A stretch of 64,000 bases of DNA from DASXQK01 sp963757155 (GCA_963757155.1 CAVWQS010000014.1:310001-374000); one strand, 5' to 3'. Counted from the stretch's first letter, positions 52,279 to 60,912 are shown. Translations and numbers: made by a program. The notes: generated by a model not told the origin, from the letters alone.

Positions 52279-53021
52279 TGTCCGGCGAGCTGCCCTATAG
52301 CCGGACGGAGCTGATGATCACGCTGTTGGCGCGCGAGGTGGCCGGGCTCGACCATGTCGTTGCGGGCGCGCTCTCGCCCTTGCCCGCGGCCGCGGCACTT
52401 CTGGCCCAGGCCACGGGGCCGACCCGCGCGACCGTCCTGGGCAGCCGGCGCTTCAACCCCTTCGGGGAAGGCGGGCGCGAGCTCTTCGACTGCGCCGCGG
52501 AGGGCCGCATCGACGCCTTCTTCCTCAGCGGCGGCCAGATCGACGGCGAGGCCAATATCAATCTCGTGGAGGTCGGCGAGGCCGGGCATCCCAGCGTGCG
52601 CTTTCCCGGCTCCTTCGGCTCGGCCTATCTCTATTTCCTGGTGCCGAAGATCGTGCTGTTCCGCGAGGAGCATAGCCGGCGCAGCCTGGTGCGGCGGGTC
52701 GACTTCATCAGCGCACCGGGAAAGAGTCCCGAGAATGTCTATCGCCGCGGCGGCCCCAAGGCGCTGGTGACAGGGCTCGCCAGCTTCGCCTTCGCCGATC
52801 GCTTTCGGCTCATCTCAATTCATCCCGGCCATGATCTGGCCGAGCTGCGGGCGGCGACGGGCTTCGATTTCGATTGCCCCGCCGAGCCCGCGACGACCAC
52901 GCCACCGACGGATAGCGAGCTCGCCCTCATCCGCGGCCGCATCCGCGAGGAGGTCGCGGAGACCTATCCGGTCTTCGCCGCCGGCTTCGCCAAGGCTACA
53001 GCGCGCTCAGCGGCACCCTGA
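52278..53021 (+). CDS. CoA-transferase beta subunit
   Basis: 247 residues from ATG 52278. It shows YSRTELMITLLAREV, FFLSGGQIDGEANINLVEVGE and the GSFGSAYLYFLVPKIVLF block of IpdB-like beta chains. The pair probably transfers CoA in breakdown of a cyclic or dicarboxylic acid. The C-terminus overlaps the convergent imelysin gene by 26 bases (52996-53021), a small antisense overlap. Confidence 0.87.
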   Translation: MSGELPYSRTELMITLLAREVAGLDHVVAGALSPLPAAAALLAQATGPTRATVLGSRRFNPFGEGGRELFDCAAEGRIDAFFLSGGQIDGEANINLVEVGEAGHPSVRFPGSFGSAYLYFLVPKIVLFREEHSRRSLVRRVDFISAPGKSPENVYRRGGPKALVTGLASFAFADRFRLISIHPGHDLAELRAATGFDFDCPAEPATTTPPTDSELALIRGRIREEVAETYPVFAAGFAKATARSAAP

Positions 53022-54249
53022 CGGCCAGCAGCGCGCCGACATCCTGGATCGTGCGCGCCAGCGCATGAAAGGCGACGGCGGCGCGAGCGACCTTGGTCCA
53101 GCTCGGGCTGTCGGGCGGCGCCGAGAGGACATGATCGAAGGGCTTGTCGAGCAGCCGGAGGGCTGCCTTCGCGGCCGCCAGGCGCCGGTCCATCTCCAGC
53201 GCGAGGCCGGGGTCCAGGGATTGCACGATGCCATCCAGCCCTGTCCCGTAGGATTGGCGGTCGTCGCCGGTCCATAGGATCTGGATGCCGTCGAGGTCGG
53301 CGGTGAAATCGTCGTTGGTATGGAGGCTGTAGCGGCCGAGGGGGTTTGCCCGGATGCGGTCGTCGAGCGCGCCGAGCAGGCGCTGGCGCGCGATCTCCTG
53401 ATCCGCCAGGATCGCCATGCCGGACAGCATCCGCCCCAGCGCCTCGCGCGGATCGAGTGCCAGGAATTGCGCCGCGTAATTGTCCGGCTTCTTCGGCGTC
53501 CAGGCGGCGGTCAGCTCGTCGAGATCCTCCACCAGCAGCTTCGTCGCGGTCTGCAGGAACAGGCGGCGCCGGTCGGCGTGATGCGGGCCGCCGGCCTGGA
53601 AATCCGTCGCCCGGCGGCTCTGGTCGGAGCCTGGATTCTTGTCCGGGCCCCAGAGCAGGAATTCGATCACGTGAAAGCCGGTGGCGGCATGGGTCGGATT
53701 CGTGCCGCCCGGCGGCTGGCGCAATGTCTGGCGCGTGATCGCGATCTTCGGATCGCCGATCAGCCCGCCGTCGGGATGGGCCATCACGCCGTCGATGAAG
53801 CTCTCGTCGATCGGCCAGGGGTCGAGGCGCGCGAGCGCGCTGCCCAACGAAGCGCTGCCCGGCCCATCGATCGGGCCGCCATAGAAGCGAAAGCATTCCG
53901 TCGCCATATAGGCGGCCCTGACCTTGAGCCAGGCACCCCGCGCCGAGGCCAGGGTCGCGTCCGTCGGCTCGTCGACCAGCGCGCTCACGGCGTCCTGGAA
54001 ATCATGCGCCGCCGCGCTGGCCGCCTGGTAGCTCTCATAGGCGACGACGGCATAGCGCTCGATCTCGACCCGGGCATCGTAATAGGGATAGGCCGAGGCT
54101 TCGCCCGGTTCCATCTTGTAGCTCGCCGCCGGCTCGATGCTGCTGGCGTTGGCGTTCTGGGCCGCAGCCGGCATGAGATAGGCCGCGCCGCCGATCAGGC
54201 AGAGAGCGGCGGAGAGCGTGAAGCATCTCGCTCGCTGGCGGAGGCTCAT
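52996..54249 (-). CDS. Imelysin-family periplasmic protein (peptidase M75 fold)
   Basis: 417 residues from ATG 54249. Signal peptide about 1-30 (FTLSAALCLIGGAAYLMPAAA). The GxHxxE motif is GFHVIEFLLWG (191-196 for GFHVIE). ECFRFYGGPIDGP and the late AAWTPKKPDNYAA block are family-typical. Imelysin proteins (IrpA, EfeO-like) take part in iron acquisition; peptidase activity is doubtful for many. The amine oxidase gene upstream overlaps its start by four bases, so the two are cotranscribed. Confidence 0.92.
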   Translation of the reverse strand: MSLRQRARCFTLSAALCLIGGAAYLMPAAAQNANASSIEPAASYKMEPGEASAYPYYDARVEIERYAVVAYESYQAASAAAHDFQDAVSALVDEPTDATLASARGAWLKVRAAYMATECFRFYGGPIDGPGSASLGSALARLDPWPIDESFIDGVMAHPDGGLIGDPKIAITRQTLRQPPGGTNPTHAATGFHVIEFLLWGPDKNPGSDQSRRATDFQAGGPHHADRRRLFLQTATKLLVEDLDELTAAWTPKKPDNYAAQFLALDPREALGRMLSGMAILADQEIARQRLLGALDDRIRANPLGRYSLHTNDDFTADLDGIQILWTGDDRQSYGTGLDGIVQSLDPGLALEMDRRLAAAKAALRLLDKPFDHVLSAPPDSPSWTKVARAAVAFHALARTIQDVGALLAVRVPLSAL

Positions 54250-55502
54250 GCGCCCCTCGCCGATGCTGCTGCCGCGCCGGGCGCCAGGACGCGTGCGGCG
54301 GCCAGGGCGGCGTCGATGCCCGAGAGATGGGCGCCATGGCAGGTCGAGAAGAAATCGAGGGAGCAGGCCTCCCCGGCGAAGAACAGACGGTCGCCCAGGG
54401 GTGCCGCCAGATCGGCGCGGCGATGGGCATGGCCCGGCCGGGCCGAGGAGTAGGCGCCCCGTGCAAAGGGATCGAGATGCCAGCCGGTCGCGGTCGGCTG
54501 CGAAAGATGCTTGCGCACCGAGGTGCCGAAGAGATTGACCACAGCGGCTTCGCCTGCGGCCACGAGCCCATCGCTTTCCTCCAGCTCGCGGGCATAGCCG
54601 CCGCCGAAATAGCAGATGACGATGTCGCGGCCGAAGGGGCGGATTTCGACGCTGGCCGTGCGGCTTGTGCCCTCATGGGCGATGCCATAGCCGCCCGCCG
54701 GCAGGCCGAAGGGATCGCCGGTGATGCGGAACACGGCCTTGTCGGCGATGCCCAGCGGCAGGTTCTCGATGGCGGTCAGCTTGGCGGATGGCAGCGCCGG
54801 CGAGAACCGAATCTGCTCTGCCGCCAGCACGCCGGTCGGCAGAGTGACGATGGCAAGCCGCGCCTCGACGTCGCCGGATGGTGTCGCGACCTTGACGCCG
54901 GGCCCCCGCCAGTCGATGGCGGTCGCGGGGGTCGAGAGGCGCACGGGCAGGCCGGCGCCATAAGCGGCGACGAGGGCGCCATAGCCTTCCATGACCGGCC
55001 AGTTGTGCCCTGTGTCGCGGTAGAGGAAATAATCCAGGGTCGAGACCTCCGGCGTATCGACCCCGGTGACCCAGGGAAGGATCGCATCGAGCTCGCGCCG
55101 GCCCGGGCCGGCCGGCGGCAAGACGGCGGTGGCGGCGACATCGCGTCCGGCAGCGCCGGCGGCGTCGATGATCTCGAAGCCCGCCTCGATTCCGCGATTG
55201 GCCGCCTCGATCTCCGCGGCCGTGAGATTGCCGATACGCCCGCGCCATGTGGCGTCCCTCTCCCGCACGGTGAAGCCGAGCTCGTCGGCGATCCGGCGGA
55301 AGGGATTGATATCGGCGCTGTGCAGCCAGGCGCAGCCGCGGTCATAGGGGACCCCATAGGTCAGGGCATCGGTATGCGCCCGCCCGCCGATGCGGTCCCG
55401 CGCCTCGATCGCCTGCACGGCAAAGCCGCGTTCGACCAGGGTCCTGGTCGCGGCAAGCCCGGCCGCGCCGGCGCCGATCACCACTGCATCCAGCATCGCC
55501 AT
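54246..55502 (-). CDS. FAD-dependent amine oxidase family protein
   Basis: 418 residues from ATG 55502 (MAMLDAVVIGAGAAGLAATR). The dinucleotide motif is GAGAAGL near residue 10, followed by IEARDRIGGRAHTD. The C-terminal FAD-binding block is DRLFFAGEACSLDFFSTCHGAHLSGIDAALAAARVL. It oxidises an amine or acts as a desaturase; the substrate is unknown. It overlaps the imelysin gene by four bases. A link between amine oxidation and an imelysin protein is unusual but not explained here. Confidence 0.9.
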   Translation of the reverse strand: MAMLDAVVIGAGAAGLAATRTLVERGFAVQAIEARDRIGGRAHTDALTYGVPYDRGCAWLHSADINPFRRIADELGFTVRERDATWRGRIGNLTAAEIEAANRGIEAGFEIIDAAGAAGRDVAATAVLPPAGPGRRELDAILPWVTGVDTPEVSTLDYFLYRDTGHNWPVMEGYGALVAAYGAGLPVRLSTPATAIDWRGPGVKVATPSGDVEARLAIVTLPTGVLAAEQIRFSPALPSAKLTAIENLPLGIADKAVFRITGDPFGLPAGGYGIAHEGTSRTASVEIRPFGRDIVICYFGGGYARELEESDGLVAAGEAAVVNLFGTSVRKHLSQPTATGWHLDPFARGAYSSARPGHAHRRADLAAPLGDRLFFAGEACSLDFFSTCHGAHLSGIDAALAAARVLAPGAAAASARGA

Positions 55503-55668
55503 CAGCCTAGATTGGCCGAGGATAGGGGGCGAGACCAGCCCCTCGCCGGGAAATGCCCCGCCGCAAATTGCCACGCCGTGCGCCGTGGCATGGAAATTTT
55601 CCGGTTGTCATTCATGCGGCACTCGGTGAAGAAGACGGTGAGGGCGAGCCGCCTGGGGGAGGAACGAC

Positions 55669-56685
55669 ATGCGACGCAATTGGGATCTGCCGCGGGGCGA
55701 GGTTCAACGCCTCGAGGTCGACAGCCGGGCGCTCGCCGGCAATCTCCTGGGCGATCAGACCCGCCGGGAGCTTCCGGTCTATCTGCCGCCGGGCTACAAG
55801 CCCGAGGATCATCTGCCGCTGCTGGTGGACCTCGTCGGCTTCACCGGCTCCGGCCAGTCCCACATCAATTGGAAGAACTTCGGCGAGAATGCACCCGAGC
55901 GCCTCGACCGGCTGATCGGGGAGGGCCGCATGCCGCCCGTCGCCGTCGCCTTTCCCGATTGCTTCAGCCGCCTCGGCGGCAATCAATACATCAACAGCAC
56001 CGCCATCGGCCGCTACGACGATTATCTGCTGCAGGAGGTCGTGCCTTTGGTCGAGGACCGATTCAAGGTCGGCGGTCCGGGACGGCGCGGCGTCTTCGGC
56101 AAATCCTCGGGCGGCTACGGTGCCATCATCCATGCCATGCGCCATGCGGATTTCTGGGCCGCCGCCGCCTGCCATTCCGGCGACATGGCCTTCGAGCTCT
56201 GCTATCTCGCCGATCTGACCAAGGTCTTGACCGAGCTGCGTCTGCAGCATGGCGGGTCGATCGAGCGCTTCATCCGTCATTTCGAGGCGGCCCTCAAGCC
56301 GGCGGAGAAGGACATGACGGTCCTCAATTTCCTCGCCATGGCCGCGAGCTACGATCCCGACCCCACGCAATTCCTCGGCATCCGCCTGCCCGCCGATCCG
56401 GAGACCGCGGAGCTGATGCCGGAGCGCTGGGCGAATTGGCTGGCCCATGATCCGGCCGTGCTCGTCGAGTCCACCGCTGCCAACCTCAAGCAGCTGAAGG
56501 CGCTCTACATCGATTGCGGCGACCGCGACCAATTCCATCTCGTCTTCGGCGCCAGGCGGCTGCATCGCGCTTTGACCCGGCTGGGCGTCGCCCATCGCTA
56601 TGAGGAATTTCCCGACGACCATAGCTCGGTCGATTACCGGATGGACGAGAGCCTGCCGTTCCTGGCCCGCGCGCTCAGCGCGTGA
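55669..56685 (+). CDS. Enterochelin-esterase-like alpha/beta hydrolase (esterase D family)
   Basis: 338 residues from ATG 55669 (GGGGGAGGAACGAC upstream). It shows RRELPVYLPPGYKPEDHLPLLVDLVGFTG, the nucleophile Ser in FGKSSGGYGAIIHAM, an Asp in YIDCGDRDQFH and a His in FPDDHSSVDYRMDESLPFLA. It belongs to the putative esterase family that includes enterochelin esterase and S-formylglutathione hydrolase. It is cytoplasmic. Its end is 12 bases from the convergent phaR stop. Confidence 0.9.
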   Translation: MRRNWDLPRGEVQRLEVDSRALAGNLLGDQTRRELPVYLPPGYKPEDHLPLLVDLVGFTGSGQSHINWKNFGENAPERLDRLIGEGRMPPVAVAFPDCFSRLGGNQYINSTAIGRYDDYLLQEVVPLVEDRFKVGGPGRRGVFGKSSGGYGAIIHAMRHADFWAAAACHSGDMAFELCYLADLTKVLTELRLQHGGSIERFIRHFEAALKPAEKDMTVLNFLAMAASYDPDPTQFLGIRLPADPETAELMPERWANWLAHDPAVLVESTAANLKQLKALYIDCGDRDQFHLVFGARRLHRALTRLGVAHRYEEFPDDHSSVDYRMDESLPFLARALSA

Positions 56686-56697
56686 GCGAGGCCGGCA

Positions 56698-57309
56698 CTA
56701 GCCCTCTTTCTTCTTCGCGAGCTGCTCGAGCTGCTGCTGCAGCGCATTCATCTGGGCCTTCAGCGCATCGAGGCTCTCGCCGGCCGCCGATGCCGGCTTC
56801 TCCGCCGCGTCGGCTGGCGCATTGGGGACGGGGGGCATCTTGAAGGGCGTCCCCCACATCCGCATCGCATGCTCGAGGAAGGCCATGTTCTGCTTGCCCA
56901 GCTCCTCGAAGCGTCCGAAGGGGAACATGCCGCCCAGGCTGTCCTTCAGATATTTGCGCATCTGCTCCTGGTTCGTGGCGAAGGAATCCATGCTCTGCTC
57001 GAGATAGCGGGGCAGGAGGAATTGCAGATTGTCGCCGTAGAAGCTGATGAGCTGGCGCAGGAAATTGATGGGCAGCAGATTCTGCCCACCCTTGGACTCT
57101 TCCTCGACGATGATCTGGGTGAGGACGCTGCGGGTGATGTCCTCGCCGCTCTTGGCGTCGAAGACCACGAAATCGACCCCGTCCTTCACCATCTGGCAGA
57201 GGTGGTCGAGGGTGACGTAGCTGCTGGTCGCCGTGTTGTAGAGGCGGCGATTGGCATATTTCTTGATCGTAATCGGCGCCTTTTCGGCAGCGGCGGCGGG
57301 TTCGGCCAT
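56698..57309 (-). CDS. phaR: PHA synthesis repressor PhaR
   Basis: 203 residues from ATG 57309. The N-terminal PHB/PHA accumulation regulator DNA-binding domain is ITIKKYANRRLYNTATSSYVTLDHLCQMVKDG, then FVVFDAKSGEDITRSVLTQIIVEEES and LRQLISFYGDNLQFLLPRYLEQSM. The C-terminal tail is Ala/Pro-rich then a coiled coil (LKAQMNALQQQLEQLAKKKEG). PhaR binds PHB granules and DNA, repressing phasin and its own gene. A TGC-AGC-GCA dyad lies 20 bases upstream of its start, consistent with autoregulation. Confidence 0.95.
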   Translation of the reverse strand: MAEPAAAAEKAPITIKKYANRRLYNTATSSYVTLDHLCQMVKDGVDFVVFDAKSGEDITRSVLTQIIVEEESKGGQNLLPINFLRQLISFYGDNLQFLLPRYLEQSMDSFATNQEQMRKYLKDSLGGMFPFGRFEELGKQNMAFLEHAMRMWGTPFKMPPVPNAPADAAEKPASAAGESLDALKAQMNALQQQLEQLAKKKEG

Positions 57310-57328
57310 GAGCTCTTTCCCAAGATGT

Positions 57329-57342
57329 ATGCAGCGCAGCAT
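57329..57342. promoter_or_regulatory. TGC-AGC-GCA dyad upstream of phaR, candidate PhaR operator
   Basis: ATGCAGCGCAGCAT, an imperfect palindrome with the same TGCAGCGCA core as the site at 57387. It lies about 20 bases before the phaR start codon on the minus strand. Confidence 0.4.
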
Positions 57343-57386
57343 AGCAGGACTTTGGCTGGCTTTGGCAAGGAGACTGGCACGCGAAT

Positions 57387-57405
57387 GTTGCAGCGCAACA
57401 AGGCG
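57387..57405. promoter_or_regulatory. Palindrome GTTGC-AGC-GCAAC before the PHA genes, candidate PhaR operator
   Basis: A perfect 13-bp inverted repeat (57387-57399) followed by AAGGCG. A near copy lies at 58807-58824; 16 of 18 bases match. TGC/GCA dyads are known PhaR targets in alphaproteobacteria. A TATAGT box at 57414-57419 follows, six bases before the ATG at 57426, so a bound regulator would cover the -35 region. Confidence 0.5.
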
Positions 57406-57425
57406 TGTTTCGCTATAGTCCGGCC

Positions 57426-57767
57426 ATGTCGCAGCCGCCGGATATCGAGGCGCTGGCGCGCCGCTACCTGGATCTCTGGCAGGATCAGGCGAGCGCGCTG
57501 GCCGGCGATGCCGAGCTCGCCCGCCAGCTCGGCCGGTGGCTGACCCTGATGCAGTCGGGAATGGCCCATGCCTTCCAAGCCGCCGCCACCACCACTTCCG
57601 CGCCAGGGTCCCAGACCCCTGCCGCTGCATCTGGCGACGGCCAGCCTCGCCTGGATGAGCTCGCTCGCCGCCTTGCCCTCCTTGAGGAACGGATCGCTCG
57701 GCTGGAGGCCGGAGCTGGCGGCAAACGGAAGCCTGCTGGCAGCGGAACTCGCCGCCGCAAATCCTGA
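57426..57767 (+). CDS. Small coiled-coil protein, probable PHA-synthase-associated (PhaE-like) subunit
   Basis: 113 residues from ATG 57426. It starts MSQPPDIEALARRYLDLWQD, has an Ala/Thr-rich middle and ends in a leucine-zipper coiled coil (LDELARRLALLEERIARLEAG) and a basic tail (GKRKPAGSGTRRRKS). Size, composition and location suggest a PHB-granule or synthase partner; this is inference. The last 200 bases overlap the next gene in another frame. TATAGT lies 7 bases before the ATG, so the mRNA may be leaderless. Confidence 0.7.
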   Translation: MSQPPDIEALARRYLDLWQDQASALAGDAELARQLGRWLTLMQSGMAHAFQAAATTTSAPGSQTPAAASGDGQPRLDELARRLALLEERIARLEAGAGGKRKPAGSGTRRRKS

Positions 57768-58905
57768 GGCGCTCGCCGACGCCGTCGCCCGCGAGGCCGA
57801 GCGCCGCTTCACCACCTTCCTCGATTCGATCCGACGCTATCGCCGCCATCCCTTCCAGCGGCCGGCGCCGACCGCCCCTGTCCTCTGGCAGGAGGGCAGC
57901 ACGCGGCTGCTCGATTACCGTGAACCGGGCGGGCGCGGACGCCCCGTCCTGGTCGTCCCCTCGCTGATCAACCGGGGCTATATCCTCGATCTGCTTCCCG
58001 AGCGCAGCTTCATGACGTTCCTGGCGCGCGAGGGCTTCCGGCCGTTTCTCGTCGATTGGCAGTCGCCCGGGGAGGCCGAGCGGCGCTTCGATCTCGGCGA
58101 TTACATCCTGGGCCGGCTGGCCGGGGCGCTCGATGCGGTGGTCGGGGCCTGCGGCGAGAGGCCCGTCCTCATCGGCTATTGCATGGGCGGCGATTTGGCC
58201 CTCGGCCTTGCTGATCATCGCGCCGGCGATCTCGCCGGCCTGGCGCTGTTGGCCACCCCCTGGGATTTCCATGCCGAGCGGCCCGAGCAGGCCGCCGTGC
58301 TGGCCGCCCTTCTGCCGGCCTTCGCGCCGCTGCTCGATTCCCTGGGGGAGCTGCCGGTGGATCTGCTCCAGGCTCTCTTCGCGGCCCTGGACCCCAGCCT
58401 GGCACTGCGCAAATTCCTGGCCTTCGCCGCCCTCGACCCGGAATCGGAGCGGGCGCGCCAGTTCGTCGCCCTAGAGGATTGGCTGAACGACGGGGTGCCC
58501 CTGGCAGCATCCGTGGCCCGGGAATGCCTGGGCCAATGGTATGGCGAGAACGCCACCGCGCTTGGTGCATGGCGGCTCAGCGGCCGCGCCGTCTTGCCGC
58601 AGCGCATCAAGCTCCCATCTTTGGCGGTGATACCGGATCAGGACCGCATCGTGCCGCCCGGCTCGGCCCTGGCTCTGGCGAAGGCCCTGCCGGCTTGCCG
58701 CATCCTGCGGGCGCCCACCGGGCATATCGGCATGATGAGCGGCGGCCGGGCGGAGGCGGAGGTCTGGCAGCCGGTCGCGGGCTGGATCGCTGACCTGCCC
58801 GCTTTCTTGCACTGCAACAAGGCGCCCGATAAAGTCGAAACCCAAGACCAAGAGCCCCGCGATAAAACGCCCCAAGACAAAAAGCCGAACCAAGAGGAGA
58901 TCGCC
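57568..58905 (+). CDS. PHA-synthase-like alpha/beta hydrolase (PhaC-related), frame continues into phaA
   Basis: About 445 residues before the phaA start; the frame has no stop until 60081. From ATG 57568 the protein reads GPRPLPLHLA and WMSSLAALPSLRNGSL, motifs I associate with this family; ATG 57655 is an alternative. The synthase-type lipase box is GYCMGG with Cys near 205, the acid is in IPDQDRIVPPGS and the His in TGHIGMMSGG, a full PhaC triad. The N-terminal synthase domain of class I enzymes is short here. The expected C-terminus is near WIADLPA; the following ~35 residues are low-complexity and contain a palindrome, so this tail looks like untranslated DNA lacking a stop. Confidence 0.75.
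58807..58824. promoter_or_regulatory. Palindrome TTGC-ACT-GCAA before phaA, candidate PhaR operator
   Basis: TTGCACTGCAACAAGGCG, matching 16 of 18 bases of the site at 57388-57405. It lies 82 bases before the phaA ATG, inside the open frame that joins the PhaC-like gene to phaA. Confidence 0.45.
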
Positions 58906-60081
58906 ATGACCGACGTCGTCATCGTCAGCGCCGCCCGCACCCCCATCGGCGCCTTCAACGGCGCCCTCTCGAGCCTGCCGGCCCATGCCCTGGGCAAGGT
59001 CGCCATCTCCGCTGCCCTCGAGCGCGCGAAGGTCGAGGCCGGCGAGGTGGATGAGGTGGTGCTGGGCCAGATTCTCTCAGCCGGTGAGGGCCAGAACCCG
59101 GCCCGCCAGGCGGCCATGGCCGCCGGCGTTCCCCAGGAGAAGACGGCCTATGGCATCAACCAGCTCTGCGGCTCGGGTCTGCGCGCCGTCGCACTCGGCT
59201 ATCAGGCGATCCGGGCGGGGGATCAGGCCATCGTCGTGGCCGGCGGGCAGGAGAGCATGAGCCAGGCGCCGCACTGCATCTATCTGCGGGGCGGAGTGAA
59301 GATGGGCAATGCGGAGATGGTCGATACCATGCTTAAGGACGGGCTCCTGGATGCCTTCAACGGCTATCACATGGGCAACACCGCCGAGAACGTGGCGCAG
59401 AAATGGCAGATCACCCGCGCCCAGCAGGATGCCTTCGCAGCATCCTCGCAGCAGAAGGCCGAGGCGGCGCAGAAATCCGGCCGCTTCAAGGACGAGATCG
59501 TTCCGGTGACCATCGCGTCGCGCAAAGGCGATGTCGTCGTCGATCAGGACGAGTATCCCCGCCATGGCACGACGGTGGAGACTCTGGGCAAGCTGCGTGC
59601 GGCCTTCCTGAAGGAAGGCGGCACGGTGACGGCCGGCAATGCCTCCGGCATCAACGACGGCGCGGCCGCCGTGGTGCTGATGAGCGCGGAGGCCGCCGCC
59701 AAGCGCGGCCTGACGCCGCTCGCCCGCATCGTCTCCTGGGCCACTGCCGGGGTCGATCCGGCGATCATGGGCTCGGGCCCGATTCCCGCCAGCCGCGCCG
59801 CTTTGGCCAAGGCCGGCTGGAAGAAGGAGGATCTCGACCTCATCGAGGCCAATGAAGCCTTCGCCGCCCAGGCCTGCGCCGTCAACAAGGAGCTGGGCTG
59901 GGATACGGGCAAGGTGAACGTCAATGGCGGGGCGATCGCGCTGGGCCATCCGGTTGGCGCGTCAGGCGCTCGCGTCCTGGTGACCCTGCTGCATGAGATG
60001 GGCAAGCGCGACGCCAAGAAGGGTCTTGCGACATTGTGTATCGGCGGCGGGATGGGCATCGCCATGTGCGTCGAGCGGTGA
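58906..60081 (+). CDS. phaA: Acetyl-CoA acetyltransferase (beta-ketothiolase)
   Basis: 391 residues from ATG 58906, the usual length, with AAGAGGAGATCGCC upstream. Catalytic residues: Cys in NQLCGSGLRAVALG (near 90), His in NVNGGAIALGHPVGASGAR and Cys in LCIGGGMGIAMCVER. It condenses two acetyl-CoA into acetoacetyl-CoA, the first step of PHB synthesis. Its frame is continuous with the upstream PhaC-like gene, so a fused 837-residue protein is formally possible. phaB follows 42 bases later. Confidence 0.95.
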   Translation: MTDVVIVSAARTPIGAFNGALSSLPAHALGKVAISAALERAKVEAGEVDEVVLGQILSAGEGQNPARQAAMAAGVPQEKTAYGINQLCGSGLRAVALGYQAIRAGDQAIVVAGGQESMSQAPHCIYLRGGVKMGNAEMVDTMLKDGLLDAFNGYHMGNTAENVAQKWQITRAQQDAFAASSQQKAEAAQKSGRFKDEIVPVTIASRKGDVVVDQDEYPRHGTTVETLGKLRAAFLKEGGTVTAGNASGINDGAAAVVLMSAEAAAKRGLTPLARIVSWATAGVDPAIMGSGPIPASRAALAKAGWKKEDLDLIEANEAFAAQACAVNKELGWDTGKVNVNGGAIALGHPVGASGARVLVTLLHEMGKRDAKKGLATLCIGGGMGIAMCVER

Positions 60082-60123
60082 CAGAATAGGAGACGAGACA
60101 AAAACGATAGGGGAGGCAGCGAC

Positions 60124-60846
60124 ATGGCACGGGTGGCGGTAGTCACCGGGGGCACCCGGGGCATCGGCGAGGCGATCTCTACCGGCCTTGCCAAGGCCGG
60201 CTTCAAGGTCGCGGCCACATATCACGGCAATGACGATCGCGCCCGGGAGTTCTCCGGCCGCACCGGCATCCAAGCCTTCAAATTCGACGTCTGCGATTTT
60301 GCGGCCTGTCAGGAAGGCGTCAAGGCGATCGAGACGGCGCTGGGCCCGATCGAGGTGCTGGTCAACAATGCCGGCATTACCCGCGATTCCACCCTGCAGC
60401 GCATGGATTTCGAGCAGTGGAACGCGGTCATCCAGACCAACCTCTCTTCCTGCTTCAACATGTGCCGCCTGGTCATCGACGGCATGCGCGCGCGCAGCTT
60501 CGGGCGCATCGTGAACATCGGCTCGATCAACGGTCAGGCGGGCCAATACGGCCAGGTCAATTACGCCGCCGCCAAATCCGGCATCCACGGCTTTACCAAG
60601 GCGCTGGCCCAGGAAGGGGCCCGCTCCGGCATCACCGTCAATGCTATCGCGCCGGGCTATATCGATACCGACATGGTGCGTGCCGTACCGGCGCCGGTGC
60701 TGGAGAAGATCATCGCCAAGATTCCGGTCGGCCGGCTGGGTCATGCCGAGGAGATCGCCCGGGGCGTGCTCTTCCTCGTCGCCGACGAGGGCGGATTCAT
60801 CACCGGCTCGACCCTCTCCATCAACGGCGGCCAGCATATGTATTGA
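60124..60846 (+). CDS. phaB: Acetoacetyl-CoA reductase
   Basis: 240 residues from ATG 60124 (ATAGGGGAGGCAGCGAC upstream). SDR fold: TGGTRGIGEAI, NNAGITRDSTLQRM, the catalytic Ser in NIGSINGQAGQYGQ and Tyr-x3-Lys in NYAAAKSGIHGF, then NAIAPGYIDTDMV. It reduces acetoacetyl-CoA to (R)-3-hydroxybutyryl-CoA with NADPH for PHB polymerisation. It forms one unit with phaA. Confidence 0.95.
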   Translation: MARVAVVTGGTRGIGEAISTGLAKAGFKVAATYHGNDDRAREFSGRTGIQAFKFDVCDFAACQEGVKAIETALGPIEVLVNNAGITRDSTLQRMDFEQWNAVIQTNLSSCFNMCRLVIDGMRARSFGRIVNIGSINGQAGQYGQVNYAAAKSGIHGFTKALAQEGARSGITVNAIAPGYIDTDMVRAVPAPVLEKIIAKIPVGRLGHAEEIARGVLFLVADEGGFITGSTLSINGGQHMY

Positions 60847-60912
60847 GGGCGGAAGCCCTCTATTTCTCGGCTGGCCTCCTATCGATTCCCCAAACAAAAA
60901 AGGAGAACAGCC

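Noticed and set aside
60847..60912. Possible small gene between phaB and the AhpD-like gene
   Set aside because: Only 66 bases, with no start and stop pair of useful length; it holds the leader and AAAAAAGGAG ribosome site of the next gene.
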